From DASSKP01 sp035695045 (GTDB lineage: Bacteria > Actinomycetota > Actinomycetes > JAFAQI01): a stretch of DNA of 64,000 nucleotides. The position numbers were made by a program, and so were the translations under genes. The stretch is taken from contig DASSEX010000078.1 in assembly GCA_035695045.1 (NCBI GenBank), forward strand, positions 62,001 through 126,000, written 5' to 3'. This document shows positions 54,819 to 63,324 of this stretch, one piece after another. Below the pieces are notes generated by a model. It had not been told where the DNA came from. It saw only the letters and a program-made list of their open reading frames with translations, and made no database searches. Position 1 is the stretch's first letter; each line of letters begins with the position of its first letter.

Positions 54819-55931
54819 TCAGACGCGAACACACCGATCTTGAAGCTCGGCGATGACTCGCTTCTCGCCCGCGTTCAAGGCGCCATCCACACCGGCCACC
54901 CGCTCCGCCATGTCGATGATGTCGCCCAACTCATCGGCCTCGGCATCAACGCGTCGCCACACGTCGGCAGGGTCGATGTCGACGACGTCAGCCAGTTGCT
55001 CATCCACCACTTGGTGCCTATCCCGGACGACCCTCACGAGCTGACGCATGAGCAAGGCTTCTTCGTCGGAGATCTTGCCGTCCGCCTGGATGACGAGCCA
55101 CGCCACCCACAGCATCAGTTGAGGGTGGCGACTCCGCTGCGCCAACGATTCCGCGAGTTCGATGACGCGTGCCTCGTTTCGGAACACGGCTTGAGCGTGC
55201 CGTCCTGCAACCATCGTCGAGTAGCGATTCACCGCCACGGCGAGCGGCACTCCGACCAGTGGAATGCCGATCTTGATGACGTTGCGTTGAAGCAGGGACT
55301 TGCCGACGACGGGAAGTGCCTTCGCGGCGTTCAGGACGTTCCCTGAGTAGAAGCGCTTGATGAGCGGCCTCACGACGACCGGGACGACCTTGACCACGCC
55401 CTCACGGGCGGCCTCGCCACTCTTGATCGTGAAAGCCACGCGAATGAGCTTCCACAGGTCGTCAGGGTCGGACGTGTCGATGGGGACCCGATACAGCACT
55501 GCGATGTCGTAGGCCAGTCGAATCTGGAGCTGCGTGACGAATGCGATATCGACGAGGACGGTCGTGGCGCCCGCTGGCACAGTAAGAGGGCTGGCGCCGC
55601 CGCCGCTCCCGATAGTGGCGCTGATGGCCGCGGTATAGGCGCTGGCCGAAAGCCCGCCCTCAACGGCGGCGTAGCGGGCTGCCATCTTGATGCGCTGGTC
55701 GGCGATGGCGTCGACAGGAACGCCCTCGTACTTCTCCTGAAAGTACTGCCACGTGACCTTGTCGGTGTAGGAACTCAACGCCCTCGAAAGGAGTTGGCTG
55801 AACCACCCTCCTGACTTGATGTCATCGAAGCTCAGGCCCTGGACGAACTCCCGCAGTTCGGCCCGCTCATGTTCGACGGCTTCGCGCTCGGCAACATCGT
55901 TCTCGCTGGTGACAAGCGTCGCTTCCGGCAT
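54819..55931 (-). CDS. EcsC-like protein with C-terminal TerB-like domain
   Basis: 370 residues. The middle (~100-260) has the EcsC-like hydrophobic hairpins (SPLTVPAGATTVLVDIAFVT, LPVVGKSLLQRNVIKIGIPL), suggesting membrane association. The C-terminal ~110 residues are helical with TerB-type acidic turns: IQADGKISDEEALLM and VAGVDGALNAGEKRVI, candidate Ca or other metal sites as in tellurite-resistance TerB. GGAGG lies before the ATG. Lower G+C than flanking genes; possibly co-transcribed with the NERD gene. Function unknown, with stress or defence a possibility. Confidence 0.7.
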   Translation of the reverse strand: MPEATLVTSENDVAEREAVEHERAELREFVQGLSFDDIKSGGWFSQLLSRALSSYTDKVTWQYFQEKYEGVPVDAIADQRIKMAARYAAVEGGLSASAYTAAISATIGSGGGASPLTVPAGATTVLVDIAFVTQLQIRLAYDIAVLYRVPIDTSDPDDLWKLIRVAFTIKSGEAAREGVVKVVPVVVRPLIKRFYSGNVLNAAKALPVVGKSLLQRNVIKIGIPLVGVPLAVAVNRYSTMVAGRHAQAVFRNEARVIELAESLAQRSRHPQLMLWVAWLVIQADGKISDEEALLMRQLVRVVRDRHQVVDEQLADVVDIDPADVWRRVDAEADELGDIIDMAERVAGVDGALNAGEKRVIAELQDRCVRV

Positions 55932-56097
55932 GGCGGGACCTCCGCGGCGGGCTCTACAGGCTCGGTTGCCCTTTTAGGACAAACCGGGCCTACCCATGAC
56001 TCCGGAAGATCATCCGATCGACGGAATACCGGCACGGATGGCGACGGGTTGCCACTCGCAGCTCTCCCGGGCCGCGCATCTCACCACCTCGCGGCGA

Positions 56098-57141
56098 TCA
56101 ACCGTTGAGAAACCGAACGACCGCGTCGGCGTCCTTGCGAATCTCCTCATCATCCGCCGACGACATCTCGGCGAACGGTGACAACGACACGTGCTCCCCG
56201 TTGAGGCTCCACGTCGCAACAGCCCGCCCGCCGACCAGCGCGAATGGCCGGAACAGCCCGTTGTCCGCGACCAGCCGTTGCTGCGCCTCGTGACCGAGCA
56301 CGTGCTCGCGCGATGTCCAGCCGAGCAGCAGCGGCTCGTACGCACCGAGCAACCGCGGAGCCGGCCCGTCGCCGGCACGCGGTCGCGACAACGCGAGCGC
56401 GACCAGCCCGTCGTCGCGCGCCACGATCTCGGACTCGATGGTCCGCAGCCCTGCGCGCGCGTCCCGCAACGGGATGCCCGCCCACTTGGCCAAATCGCGG
56501 TCGGACGCCGGCGCGTGTCCGCGCAGGTACCGACGGGCCAGCTCCGCCAGCGCGACATCCCGATCGACAGCCGGGCGCCTGCCCAACCAATCATCGACGA
56601 GAACGAACGCCTGCTCCTTGCCGACCATCGGGCCGCGCACGACGTGCCCACGCAGCGTCGCGAGGAAGAGCAGGTGCACGAGTGCCTGCCCCTCCGCGCG
56701 CACTCCTGCCTCGGCGACGTACTCGCGCAACGCCGCTCGGGTCAACGGCCCGTACGACGCCAGCGCCGCGACGACCGCTGCGACACCGCGCTCGGCGGCA
56801 TCAGCATCGACGCCCTCCTGGCGGAGCCGGGTCGCGTTGCCCGTCGCCAGCTGGGGCGTCGTCAGCTCGTGCAGCCACCAGTAGTCCTCGGCACCGACGA
56901 GATGCAGCGTGCCGCGGTTGAGCCACGACACGACCAGCTCGCGGTCGTTCAGAGCTCGATCGACGTCGGAGGCGTACAGCCCCACCGACCGCGCTCGGAC
57001 GGCGAGCCGGGCCCCACGGGCGTCCTGCGCCTGCACGGCGAGCAACCGCTCGACCACGTCGTACGGCGTCCGCGCGGGCGGTCCCGTCAGCAGCTGCGCG
57101 GCCAGCCGCTCGCGCGCGACAGGGGCAAGGTCAGACCGCAC
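56098..57141 (-). CDS. AlkZ-family winged-helix DNA glycosylase-like protein
   Basis: 347 residues of the HTH_42/YcaQ superfamily. The active-site QxQ of AlkZ-type glycosylases is visible in LLAVQAQDARGARLAVRAR (~residues 31-49), the HLVGAEDYWWL segment follows, and the tail DPF-like region is NGEHVSLSPF. Characterised AlkZ proteins unhook interstrand crosslinks made by DNA-damaging natural products and sit in their biosynthetic clusters; others do general repair. The GTG at 57141 matches the family's start; upstream frame is low-complexity Ala/Ser. Confidence 0.8.
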   Translation of the reverse strand: MRSDLAPVARERLAAQLLTGPPARTPYDVVERLLAVQAQDARGARLAVRARSVGLYASDVDRALNDRELVVSWLNRGTLHLVGAEDYWWLHELTTPQLATGNATRLRQEGVDADAAERGVAAVVAALASYGPLTRAALREYVAEAGVRAEGQALVHLLFLATLRGHVVRGPMVGKEQAFVLVDDWLGRRPAVDRDVALAELARRYLRGHAPASDRDLAKWAGIPLRDARAGLRTIESEIVARDDGLVALALSRPRAGDGPAPRLLGAYEPLLLGWTSREHVLGHEAQQRLVADNGLFRPFALVGGRAVATWSLNGEHVSLSPFAEMSSADDEEIRKDADAVVRFLNG

Positions 57142-57298
57142 ACTGCCAATCCTGCCCGCCGCGGACGGCTCACTGGCGCTCGCCCGAGCTGCCGCCGGCG
57201 CCCGGTTTCCTGTCCGTGCACTTCGTGCTCCACCCGGAAACCCCGCGGACGACATGTCGAGCCGGCAGCCCCCAGCCGGTCCCGACGACAGGCAACCC

Positions 57299-57955
57299 TC
57301 AGAGCAACGCGGCGATGAGCTGCTGCGTCAGCCACTCGGCGTAACGCCGGCCCGACCAGCCGCGCTGCAGGACGAGCAGGTTCCAGAGATCGACCGCGGT
57401 GTGCGCCCAGAGCACATCGCGCGCCTCATCGACAGACACACCGGCGCGCAGATGCCGCCCCTCAGCTAGGTGCTGCGCGAAGAACGTCATGCCGGTGAGC
57501 CGCTCGTTCTGCAGCGTGTCCCATACCTCAGCGGCGCCGGCGTCGGTTGACGCGGCAGTCCGCAGCACGAGCAGCAGCGCACCCGTCCGCTCCGCAATGG
57601 CCACTGTGTTGTCGGCGAACTGCGACAGCTTGACCCGCGGATCCGGCTCGGCTTTGTTCTGGGCGACGACCTCACGCTGCATCAGCGGCACCGGCTCGTC
57701 GTCACCGACGATCGACACGTCGAACACCGCCTTCGCGAGCCCCGGCTTGTTCGCAAACGCCTTGTAGACCGTCTCGACCGAGACGCCCGCGGACTCCGCG
57801 ACAGCCGCGATTGTCGTCTGCGCGTAACCCGCTTCGAGGAACGACGCGCGCGCCGCCTCGATCACCCTGCGCCGGGTCTCCCGCGCCTGCTCCTGCCGCC
57901 GGCTGGAGTCATAGCTGCGCCGGGCGGGTGGAGAGCTCTTGACAGGCCGGGCCAT
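57299..57955 (-). CDS. TetR-family regulator, module 2
   Basis: 218 residues. The helix-turn-helix is RRVIEAARASFLEAGYAQTT plus IAAVAESAGVSVETVYKAFA. The ligand domain shares features with the 43535 TetR: VGDDEPVPLMQ vs LGEDDPLPPQQ, and LVLQRGWSGRRYAEWLTQQL vs LVLDYGWTRERYEKWLHAAL. It diverges from the small ABM-like gene at 58013, as copy 1 does. ATG at 57955; an ATG at 57964 is also in frame. Confidence 0.88.
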   Translation of the reverse strand: MARPVKSSPPARRSYDSSRRQEQARETRRRVIEAARASFLEAGYAQTTIAAVAESAGVSVETVYKAFANKPGLAKAVFDVSIVGDDEPVPLMQREVVAQNKAEPDPRVKLSQFADNTVAIAERTGALLLVLRTAASTDAGAAEVWDTLQNERLTGMTFFAQHLAEGRHLRAGVSVDEARDVLWAHTAVDLWNLLVLQRGWSGRRYAEWLTQQLIAALL

Positions 57956-57968
57956 TCGGTACATGCTC

Positions 57969-57996
57969 CTGTATCGGTTACAGACCACTGTATCAG
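57969..57996. promoter_or_regulatory. Operator of TetR/ABM module 2
   Basis: CTGTATCGGTTACAG (57969-57983) has 5-bp inverted arms CTGTA/TACAG, and a second CTGTATCAG (57988-57996) makes another TACAG-N4-CTGTA inverted pair at 57979-57992. The element fills the centre of the 57-base gap between the divergent genes, so one TetR dimer pair could block both. Confidence 0.65.
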
Positions 57997-58012
57997 AATA
58001 GGGAGGATCACC

Positions 58013-58327
58013 ATGTCGTACGCATTCATCCAGGACATCCCCGCGGACGCTTACACCTACGGCGCGGTCCGGGCGCGAATGGGCGACACCCCACCGGCCG
58101 GCCTCGTCTCCCACGTCGTGATCGAGCGCGAAGAGGGCCTGCGGTTCCTCGACGTGTGGGAGTCCGAGGACGAGTGGCGGGCGTTCCACGACAACACCCT
58201 CATCCCGATCCTGTCGTCGGTGTTCGCCGACAACGGCATCACGCCGGACGCCTCGAAGGTCACCCACGAGCACGTCAACGTCGTGGACGCATGGGTGCAG
58301 GCGCCCGCGCAGCTGCCGGTCGCCTGA
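58013..58327 (+). CDS. Small ABM-like (dimeric alpha-beta barrel) protein, copy 2
   Basis: 104 residues: YGAVRARMGDTPPAGLVSHV, then LRFLDVWESEDEWRAFHDNT, then LIPILSSVFADNGI. These align with the 94-residue protein at 43177. GGGAGGA precedes the ATG. The cofactor-free monooxygenase fold is likely, but activity is unproven. Regulated from the shared operator. Confidence 0.75.
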   Translation: MSYAFIQDIPADAYTYGAVRARMGDTPPAGLVSHVVIEREEGLRFLDVWESEDEWRAFHDNTLIPILSSVFADNGITPDASKVTHEHVNVVDAWVQAPAQLPVA

Positions 58328-58408
58328 CAGCGCCCGGCCGCTAGCGCGCACCGGCCGAAACATCTGACTCATGGAGAAGGCCGGCACCGGTGTGGTAAGC
58401 ACCAAACG

Positions 58409-60127
58409 ATGGCCGAGTCAGCGAGCCCGACGCGCTGGAACCCACAGACGCGCGCGTGGGAGACCACCCTGCGCGGTCGCGGAGTCCTGTCCGACCCGCG
58501 GATCAACAAGGGCACCGCGTTCCCGACCGACGAGCGCGACGCGCTCGGCCTCGTCGGCCTGATCCCGCCGCGAGTACTCACGCTCGACCAGCAGGCCAGC
58601 CGCGCCTACCAGCAGTACCAGGAACAGCCCACCGCCCTCTCCCGCAACGTGTTCCTCACCGCGCTGCACGACCGCAACGAGGTGCTGTTCTACCGGCTGC
58701 TCGCCGACCACCTCCCGGAGATGCTGCCGATCGTCTACACACCGACGATCGGCGAGGCGATCCGCCGTTACAGCCACGAATACCGACGACCCCGCGGCGT
58801 CTACCTCAGCGTCGACGCGCCCGGCACGATGGAGCAGGCGCTGCGTGCGAGTGGCCGCACCGCCGACGACGTCGACCTGATCGTCGCGACCGACGCCGAG
58901 GGGATCCTCGGCATCGGCGACTGGGGCATCGGCGGCATGGACATCGCCGTCGGCAAGCTCGCCGTCTACACCGCCGCCGCCGGCATCAACCCGTCACGCA
59001 CGCTCGCGGTGATGCTCGACGTCGGCACCGACCGACAGGAGCTGCTCGACGACCCGCTCTACCTCGGCGTCAGCCATCCCCGCATCCCCCGCGACACCTA
59101 CGACGCGTTCATCGACCAGTACGTCGACACCGCGACCCGCCTGTTCCCGCACGCACTCCTGCACTGGGAGGACTTCGGCACGAGCAACGCGCGGCGGATC
59201 CTCGAGCACTACCGCGACCGCGTGCTGACGTTCAACGACGACATGCAGGGCACCGGTGCCGTCAACCTCGCAGCAGTCCTGTCGGCGGTTCGCGTCAGCG
59301 GCGTCCCGTTGCGCGACCACCGGGTCGTCGTCTTCGGCGCCGGCACTGCCGGTATCGGTATCGCCGACCAGCTGCGCGACGCGGTCGCAAACGAAGGCGT
59401 CACGCGCGCCGGGGCGACCCGCCGGTTCTGGGCCGTCGACCGGCACGGCCTCCTCACCGACGACATGGTCGACCTGCACGACTTCCAGCGGCCCTACGCC
59501 CGGCCGGCAGCAGAGACTCAAGGATGGGAACGCGACGCCGGCATGCAAGGCATCCCGCTCCACGAGGTCGTTCGCCGAGTCCAGCCGACCATCCTCATCG
59601 GCACGTCGGCGCAGGGCGGTGCCTTCACCGAACGCATCGTGCGGGAGATGGCGACGTACACGAAACGGCCGATCATCCTGCCGATGTCCAACCCGACACC
59701 ACTCGCCGAGGCGCGACCCGCCGACCTCCTCCAGTGGACCGACGGTCGCGCGCTCGTCGCGACCGGCAGCCCGTTCGCGCCGGTGACGGTCAACTGCACG
59801 ACCTACGTGATCGCGCAGGCCAACAATGCGCTCGTCTTCCCCGGGCTAGGGCTCGGCGTGATCGTGTCGCGGGCCCGGCGGATCACCGACGGAATGTTCC
59901 ACGCCGCGGCCGAGGCGGTCGCGGCCATGGTCGACGTGACCCAGCCCGGCGCACCGCTGCTGCCGCAGGTCGCCACCCTGCACACGACGTCAGTGGCGGT
60001 CGCGGCCGCGGTCGCTCGCGCAGCGGTCAAAGACGGCGTCGCCGACTGTGACGTCGGACCCGACCTCGAGCGGACGGTGGAGGACGCCATGTGGCAGCCG
60101 ACCTACCACCCGGTGCACGCGGTCTGA
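58409..60127 (+). CDS. maeA: NAD-dependent malic enzyme
   Basis: 572 residues, the length of the large bacterial/eukaryotic class of malic enzyme, which converts malate and NAD to pyruvate, CO2 and NADH. Visible are the N-terminal GTAFPTDERDALGLVGLIPP, the catalytic Tyr in PIVYTPTIGEA (~112), Lys in MDIAVGKLAVYTAAAGI (~182), metal ligands in LLHWEDFG and LTFNDDMQGTGAV, and the cofactor motif VFGAGTAGIGIADQL (~311-325). Late MSNPTPLAEA and VNCTTYVIAQANNALVFPG complete the signature. Nothing suggests special regulation; a housekeeping gene. Confidence 0.95.
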   Translation: MAESASPTRWNPQTRAWETTLRGRGVLSDPRINKGTAFPTDERDALGLVGLIPPRVLTLDQQASRAYQQYQEQPTALSRNVFLTALHDRNEVLFYRLLADHLPEMLPIVYTPTIGEAIRRYSHEYRRPRGVYLSVDAPGTMEQALRASGRTADDVDLIVATDAEGILGIGDWGIGGMDIAVGKLAVYTAAAGINPSRTLAVMLDVGTDRQELLDDPLYLGVSHPRIPRDTYDAFIDQYVDTATRLFPHALLHWEDFGTSNARRILEHYRDRVLTFNDDMQGTGAVNLAAVLSAVRVSGVPLRDHRVVVFGAGTAGIGIADQLRDAVANEGVTRAGATRRFWAVDRHGLLTDDMVDLHDFQRPYARPAAETQGWERDAGMQGIPLHEVVRRVQPTILIGTSAQGGAFTERIVREMATYTKRPIILPMSNPTPLAEARPADLLQWTDGRALVATGSPFAPVTVNCTTYVIAQANNALVFPGLGLGVIVSRARRITDGMFHAAAEAVAAMVDVTQPGAPLLPQVATLHTTSVAVAAAVARAAVKDGVADCDVGPDLERTVEDAMWQPTYHPVHAV

Positions 60128-60141
60128 CCCGCAGCAAAAAG

Positions 60142-60438
60142 TCAGCTCAGCAGCTGCTCAACCCGTTCGACCTTCGCTGTCAGCTGGCCGGTGTGCCCTG
60201 GCCGGATGTCGGCCTTCAACACGAGCGACACCCGCGGCGAGACCGCCGCGACGACGTCGACCGCCCGCTTGACCACCGCCATCACCTCGTCCCACTCGCC
60301 CTCGACGTTGGTGAACATTGCGTTGGTCTCGTTGGGCAGGCCCGACTCGCGGACGACGCGAACAGCGGCCGCGACCGCCTCGCCGACTCCACCGTCGCTG
60401 TCGCTGACCGCCGGACTGATGCTGAACGCCACAAGCAT
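60142..60438 (-). CDS. Thiamine-binding protein, MTH1187/YkoF-like (DUF77)
   Basis: 98-residue ferredoxin-like protein: MLVAFSISPAVSDSDGGVGE, SGLPNETNAMFTNVEGEWDE, VVAAVSPRVSLVLKADIRPG. The YPxx-like SISP and the MFTNVEG strand are family marks; members bind thiamine or its pyrimidine part and form tetramers. It ends 14 bases from the convergent malic enzyme. Confidence 0.85.
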   Translation of the reverse strand: MLVAFSISPAVSDSDGGVGEAVAAAVRVVRESGLPNETNAMFTNVEGEWDEVMAVVKRAVDVVAAVSPRVSLVLKADIRPGHTGQLTAKVERVEQLLS

Positions 60439-60523
60439 TGTCAGATTGTCGTCCAGAAACTGCCCGTTCGCCCTCTGGACGCAACGAGACCAGCGTGGTT
60501 ACGGTCCTGCGCAGGTAGACGGG

Positions 60524-61276
60524 ATGAGCGACCGGGGACTGTCAGCGACAGAGCTCGCCGATGTGGCGCGAGGCGTGAAGCGCTGGGACGACGACCCTCG
60601 CGGCACCTTTGTTCCGCAGGCGATGCTGGACGATCTCGCACGGTGGATTCCCGGCATGGCACTCGCCTTCGGCGACGTCGACGTCCGCACGGCCACCGGG
60701 GTGCGATTCCAGGACGGCGACCCGGATGCCCCGCCGGAGCGCGATGATCCGGCCGAACGTCGAGCGCTCTATCGCAACGAACGCTGCCGGGCCTACCTGT
60801 ACGGCGAGGGACACCTCCGTCGGACCGACGTGGTTCGAACGTTCGACATGTACACGCAGTCCGAGTGGCGTAATTGCGAGGCGTACGCCGAGCACTACGT
60901 CCCGCTCGGCGAGTGGAACCACCTCATCTGCCCAGTGGCCCCACCGCCAGGACATAGCCGCAACATCATGTGGATGCGCAGTCGCGATGAGGGCGTCTTC
61001 TCCGACAGGGACCGTGACCTTGCCATCCTCCTGCAACCACACATCGTCGCGTCCTGCGAACGACGACTGCGCGAAGCTCCGCCGGATCTCACGCCGACGC
61101 AATGGCAAGTTCTGCGCTATCTCGACGAGGGCCTGAGCACTCGGGAGATCGCGGAGGCGATGTATGTGTCGCCGTCGACGGTGCGAAAGCACGTCGAGAA
61201 CATCTTCAACCGCCTGAACGTCACCAGTCGCGTTGCTGCGCTGGCGCGCGCGTTCGGAGCCCGCGCCACGACGTAA
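60524..61276 (+). CDS. LuxR-type solo regulator
   Basis: 250 residues. The N-terminal ~170 residues resemble a PAS/GAF-like sensor with no clear acyl-homoserine-lactone-binding signature (EWRNCEAYAEHYVPLGEWNH, IMWMRSRDEGVFSDRDRDL). The C-terminal LuxR helix-turn-helix is LTPTQWQVLRYLDEGLSTRE then YVSPSTVRKHVENIFNRLNV. A perfect 18-bp palindrome lies four bases after its stop, upstream of the secreted cupin gene, suggesting a direct target. Longer in-frame starts exist, but 60524 fits the domain start. Confidence 0.85.
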   Translation: MSDRGLSATELADVARGVKRWDDDPRGTFVPQAMLDDLARWIPGMALAFGDVDVRTATGVRFQDGDPDAPPERDDPAERRALYRNERCRAYLYGEGHLRRTDVVRTFDMYTQSEWRNCEAYAEHYVPLGEWNHLICPVAPPPGHSRNIMWMRSRDEGVFSDRDRDLAILLQPHIVASCERRLREAPPDLTPTQWQVLRYLDEGLSTREIAEAMYVSPSTVRKHVENIFNRLNVTSRVAALARAFGARATT

Positions 61277-61279
61277 GAG

Positions 61280-61297
61280 ATTCGTCAATTGACGAAT
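61280..61297. promoter_or_regulatory. Perfect 18-bp palindrome, candidate LuxR-type box
   Basis: ATTCGTCAATTGACGAAT is fully self-complementary, AT-rich compared with its surroundings, and of the length bound by LuxR-family dimers. It lies between the LuxR solo gene and the secreted cupin gene (start 61470). The rest of the 193-base gap shows no further clear feature. Confidence 0.65.
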
Positions 61298-61469
61298 GGC
61301 GCTCGAGCATGTGCGCGGAGCACCGTTGCCCTCGACAACGCACGTGGGGGCGTGGAAGTGCGACTCAGCACTTGGCTGGCGGAACGGCGGGCCGAACGGG
61401 CCGCAGTCGCGGACTACCGCCTGGCCTGGCGGACGGTCGCCGCGCTTCACCGGTCGAAGGGAGGGCGCA

Positions 61470-61946
61470 ATGCGATCGACGTACAAGGCAGCCCTGACAG
61501 TCGTCGCGGCGGTGACGCTGTCGACGGTGGGTTGGGGCCTGGCAGCGGCGACGCCGCCGTCCGGCGGGAGCGTCACGGTGCTGACGCGCGGGTCAACCGG
61601 ACCGATCCACGACAGCTCGGATGACTTCAAGCTCTACCAGAAGAACGCGGCCGACTTCGTCATGGTCAGCTACCAGCTCGCGGCAGGTGGGACGCTCGGC
61701 TGGCACACGCATCCCGGTCCGGCGCTGATCACCGTGACGTCCGGAACGCTCACCATCGTCGAGCAGGACTGCTCCGTGCACCAGTACCCGGCGGGCAGCG
61801 CTTTCGTCGACGTCGGCATGGGTGAGGTGCACGACGCTTTCAACGAGGGAAGCGACACCGTCACCGGCTACGCGACGTACCTCAACGTGCCTACCGGATC
61901 GCCGTCGCGGATCGACGCCGAAGCACCGAGCTGCTGGAACGGGTGA
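61470..61946 (+). CDS. Secreted cupin-domain protein
   Basis: 158 residues: signal peptide (AALTVVAAVTLSTVGWGLAA), then a single cupin. Cupin motif 1 is GWHTHPGPALITVTSGTLTI (~residues 91-110, two His as metal ligands) and motif 2 is FVDVGMGEVHDAFNEG with the third His. Two Cys (DCSVH and SCWNG) may form a disulfide. GAAGGGAGG precedes the ATG. It is followed after six bases by another secreted protein. Function unknown; perhaps ligand binding or a metal-dependent reaction outside the cell. Confidence 0.8.
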   Translation: MRSTYKAALTVVAAVTLSTVGWGLAAATPPSGGSVTVLTRGSTGPIHDSSDDFKLYQKNAADFVMVSYQLAAGGTLGWHTHPGPALITVTSGTLTIVEQDCSVHQYPAGSAFVDVGMGEVHDAFNEGSDTVTGYATYLNVPTGSPSRIDAEAPSCWNG

Positions 61947-61952
61947 TCTGCG

Positions 61953-62330
61953 ATGCGCGCATTCTGGTGGAGGGGCCCCGTCTCCGGTGTTTCGGTCATG
62001 GTGATGCTGGCTGCTCTCGCAGGATCGGCAAGCGCCGAGCCGACGAAGCAGTTCCCCGTTCAGGTCTCCTGCGACGGTGTTCCGGTGCAGTACGTCTCAC
62101 CAATGCTCGGTGCGGACGCGATCTGGCTCGTCGGAACGGACGGCGAACTACAGCGGTACGCGATCGTCTACGCCGACGACTACCTCGGCGACAGGCTGCT
62201 CGGGGCGCACACGTATGGCGTCAAGGCCGGCTACGGCGAACCACTGACCTGCACGCACCGGGCTGACTGGCCGGGGCTCGGCACTGTCACCGGCACGATC
62301 ATCCTGGCGCCGGCACCATCCGGCGGGTGA
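61953..62330 (+). CDS. Secreted hypothetical protein
   Basis: 125 residues with a signal peptide (GVSVMVMLAALAGSASA) and a ~95-residue mature beta-rich part (FPVQVSCDGVPVQYVSPMLG, LQRYAIVYADDYLGDRLLGA, EPLTCTHRADWPG) holding two Cys. No named family recognised. Co-transcribed with the cupin gene; both end at the terminator at 62344. Confidence 0.7.
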   Translation: MRAFWWRGPVSGVSVMVMLAALAGSASAEPTKQFPVQVSCDGVPVQYVSPMLGADAIWLVGTDGELQRYAIVYADDYLGDRLLGAHTYGVKAGYGEPLTCTHRADWPGLGTVTGTIILAPAPSGG

Positions 62331-62343
62331 GGACTACGCGAGG

Positions 62344-62381
62344 CGGGCGCGCCGCGGCGGATGCACGTCGCGGCGCGCCCG
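62344..62381 (+). terminator. Stem-loop after the cupin operon
   Basis: Perfect 13-bp stem (CGGGCGCGCCGCG at 62344-62356 with 62369-62381) with a 12-base loop, 13 bases after the stop codon. Confidence 0.75.
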
Positions 62382-62469
62382 TGCCGGACCCGCGGCGCGC
62401 AATGCGTGTTATGCGCGTACAACACCGTTTCGATGGCTTAAGCGGCGAGTGACAACTGCCGCGACCCGG

Positions 62470-62489
62470 GTGTAGGAAACCACCTACAC
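62470..62489. promoter_or_regulatory. Inverted-repeat operator upstream of DUF2182-DUF1326
   Basis: GTGTAGG (62470-62476), six bases AAACCA, CCTACAC (62483-62489): perfect 7-bp arms, 17 bases before the GTG. A looser GTGTT/AACAC repeat lies at 62406-62425. No regulator gene is adjacent within the window. Confidence 0.6.
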
Positions 62490-62506
62490 GAGCCTGGGGG
62501 GGCGAC

Positions 62507-63313
62507 GTGGCAGTTGAAGCAGCCACCCCTGCGACCGCGCCGCCGCGCGGCGGCGCCATCGCTCTTCTCGTCGCGTCCGGTGGACGTCCGGCGCTGAAGA
62601 CGATCGTCCTGCCGCTGCTCGTCGTGGCGGCGATCGCGTGGACGTTCACTGTGCGCGGCGGCAGCGGCTCGATGGACATGTCCGCCGCCGGCTTCGTCGG
62701 CGCGTGGATCGTGATGATGGTCGCGATGATGCTGCCGGCCGTCGCGCCGGTCGTCGGCCTCTACTCCCTCGCCGCGCGCCGCGGCCTCGTCGCCGCGGTC
62801 CCCTTCTTCCTCGGCGGATACCTGCTCGTCTGGGCCGCCTCCGCGATCCCGGCGTACGCCGTCGCTCGCGGCGTCGACAACCCGCTCATGCAAGGCGACA
62901 TGTGGGCGCAACGCCTCGTCGGCGGGACGCTCGTCGCGGCCGGCCTCTTCCAGCTGACCCCGCTGAAGGAGATGTGTCTTCAGCACTGCCGTTCGCCGCT
63001 GTCGTTCTTCATGGCGCGCGCGTCGAGCATGCGCACCCGCCCGGCCGCAGTGCGCGCCGGTGTCGGTCACGGGCTCTACTGCCTCGGCTGCTGCTGGGCG
63101 CTCATGGCGATCCTCGTCGTACTCGGCGGGATGCAGCTTGCCTGGGCACTCGGACTCGCCGCCGTCATCACGTTGGAGAAGCTCGCGCCGTGGGGAGCGG
63201 CGTTCTCCCGCATCACGTCCGCCGCCGCCCTTGGCCTCGGTGTCGCCGTACTCATCTCCCCGTCGCTCGTCACCCATCTGATCGCGATGCCATCGGCGTC
63301 GATGACGATGTAG
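62507..63313 (+). CDS. DUF2182 integral membrane protein
   Basis: 268 residues with about seven helices. DUF2182 marks are visible: WIVMMVAMMLPAVAPV (Met-rich helix), LTPLKEMCLQHCRSPLSFF (Cys/His loop, ~residues 158-176) and GVGHGLYCLGCCWALMAIL. Members are annotated as predicted metal-binding membrane proteins; the Cys, His and Met residues agree with a copper-like metal. It is followed after 11 bases by a DUF1326 gene, a known pairing, which supports a two-component membrane/soluble system. GTG start. Confidence 0.85.
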   Translation: MAVEAATPATAPPRGGAIALLVASGGRPALKTIVLPLLVVAAIAWTFTVRGGSGSMDMSAAGFVGAWIVMMVAMMLPAVAPVVGLYSLAARRGLVAAVPFFLGGYLLVWAASAIPAYAVARGVDNPLMQGDMWAQRLVGGTLVAAGLFQLTPLKEMCLQHCRSPLSFFMARASSMRTRPAAVRAGVGHGLYCLGCCWALMAILVVLGGMQLAWALGLAAVITLEKLAPWGAAFSRITSAAALGLGVAVLISPSLVTHLIAMPSASMTM

Positions 63314-63324
63314 AGGAGGCGCGC

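Noticed and set aside
56098..58327. AlkZ-like gene as resistance determinant of a genotoxin biosynthetic cluster
   Set aside because: No polyketide synthase, NRPS or other biosynthetic core enzyme lies in the window; general repair is as likely.
44226..62414. Shared decamer CGTGTTATGC upstream of 44288 and 62507
   Set aside because: Positions relative to the start codons differ and no symmetry is shared; two copies of a 10-mer are weak evidence.
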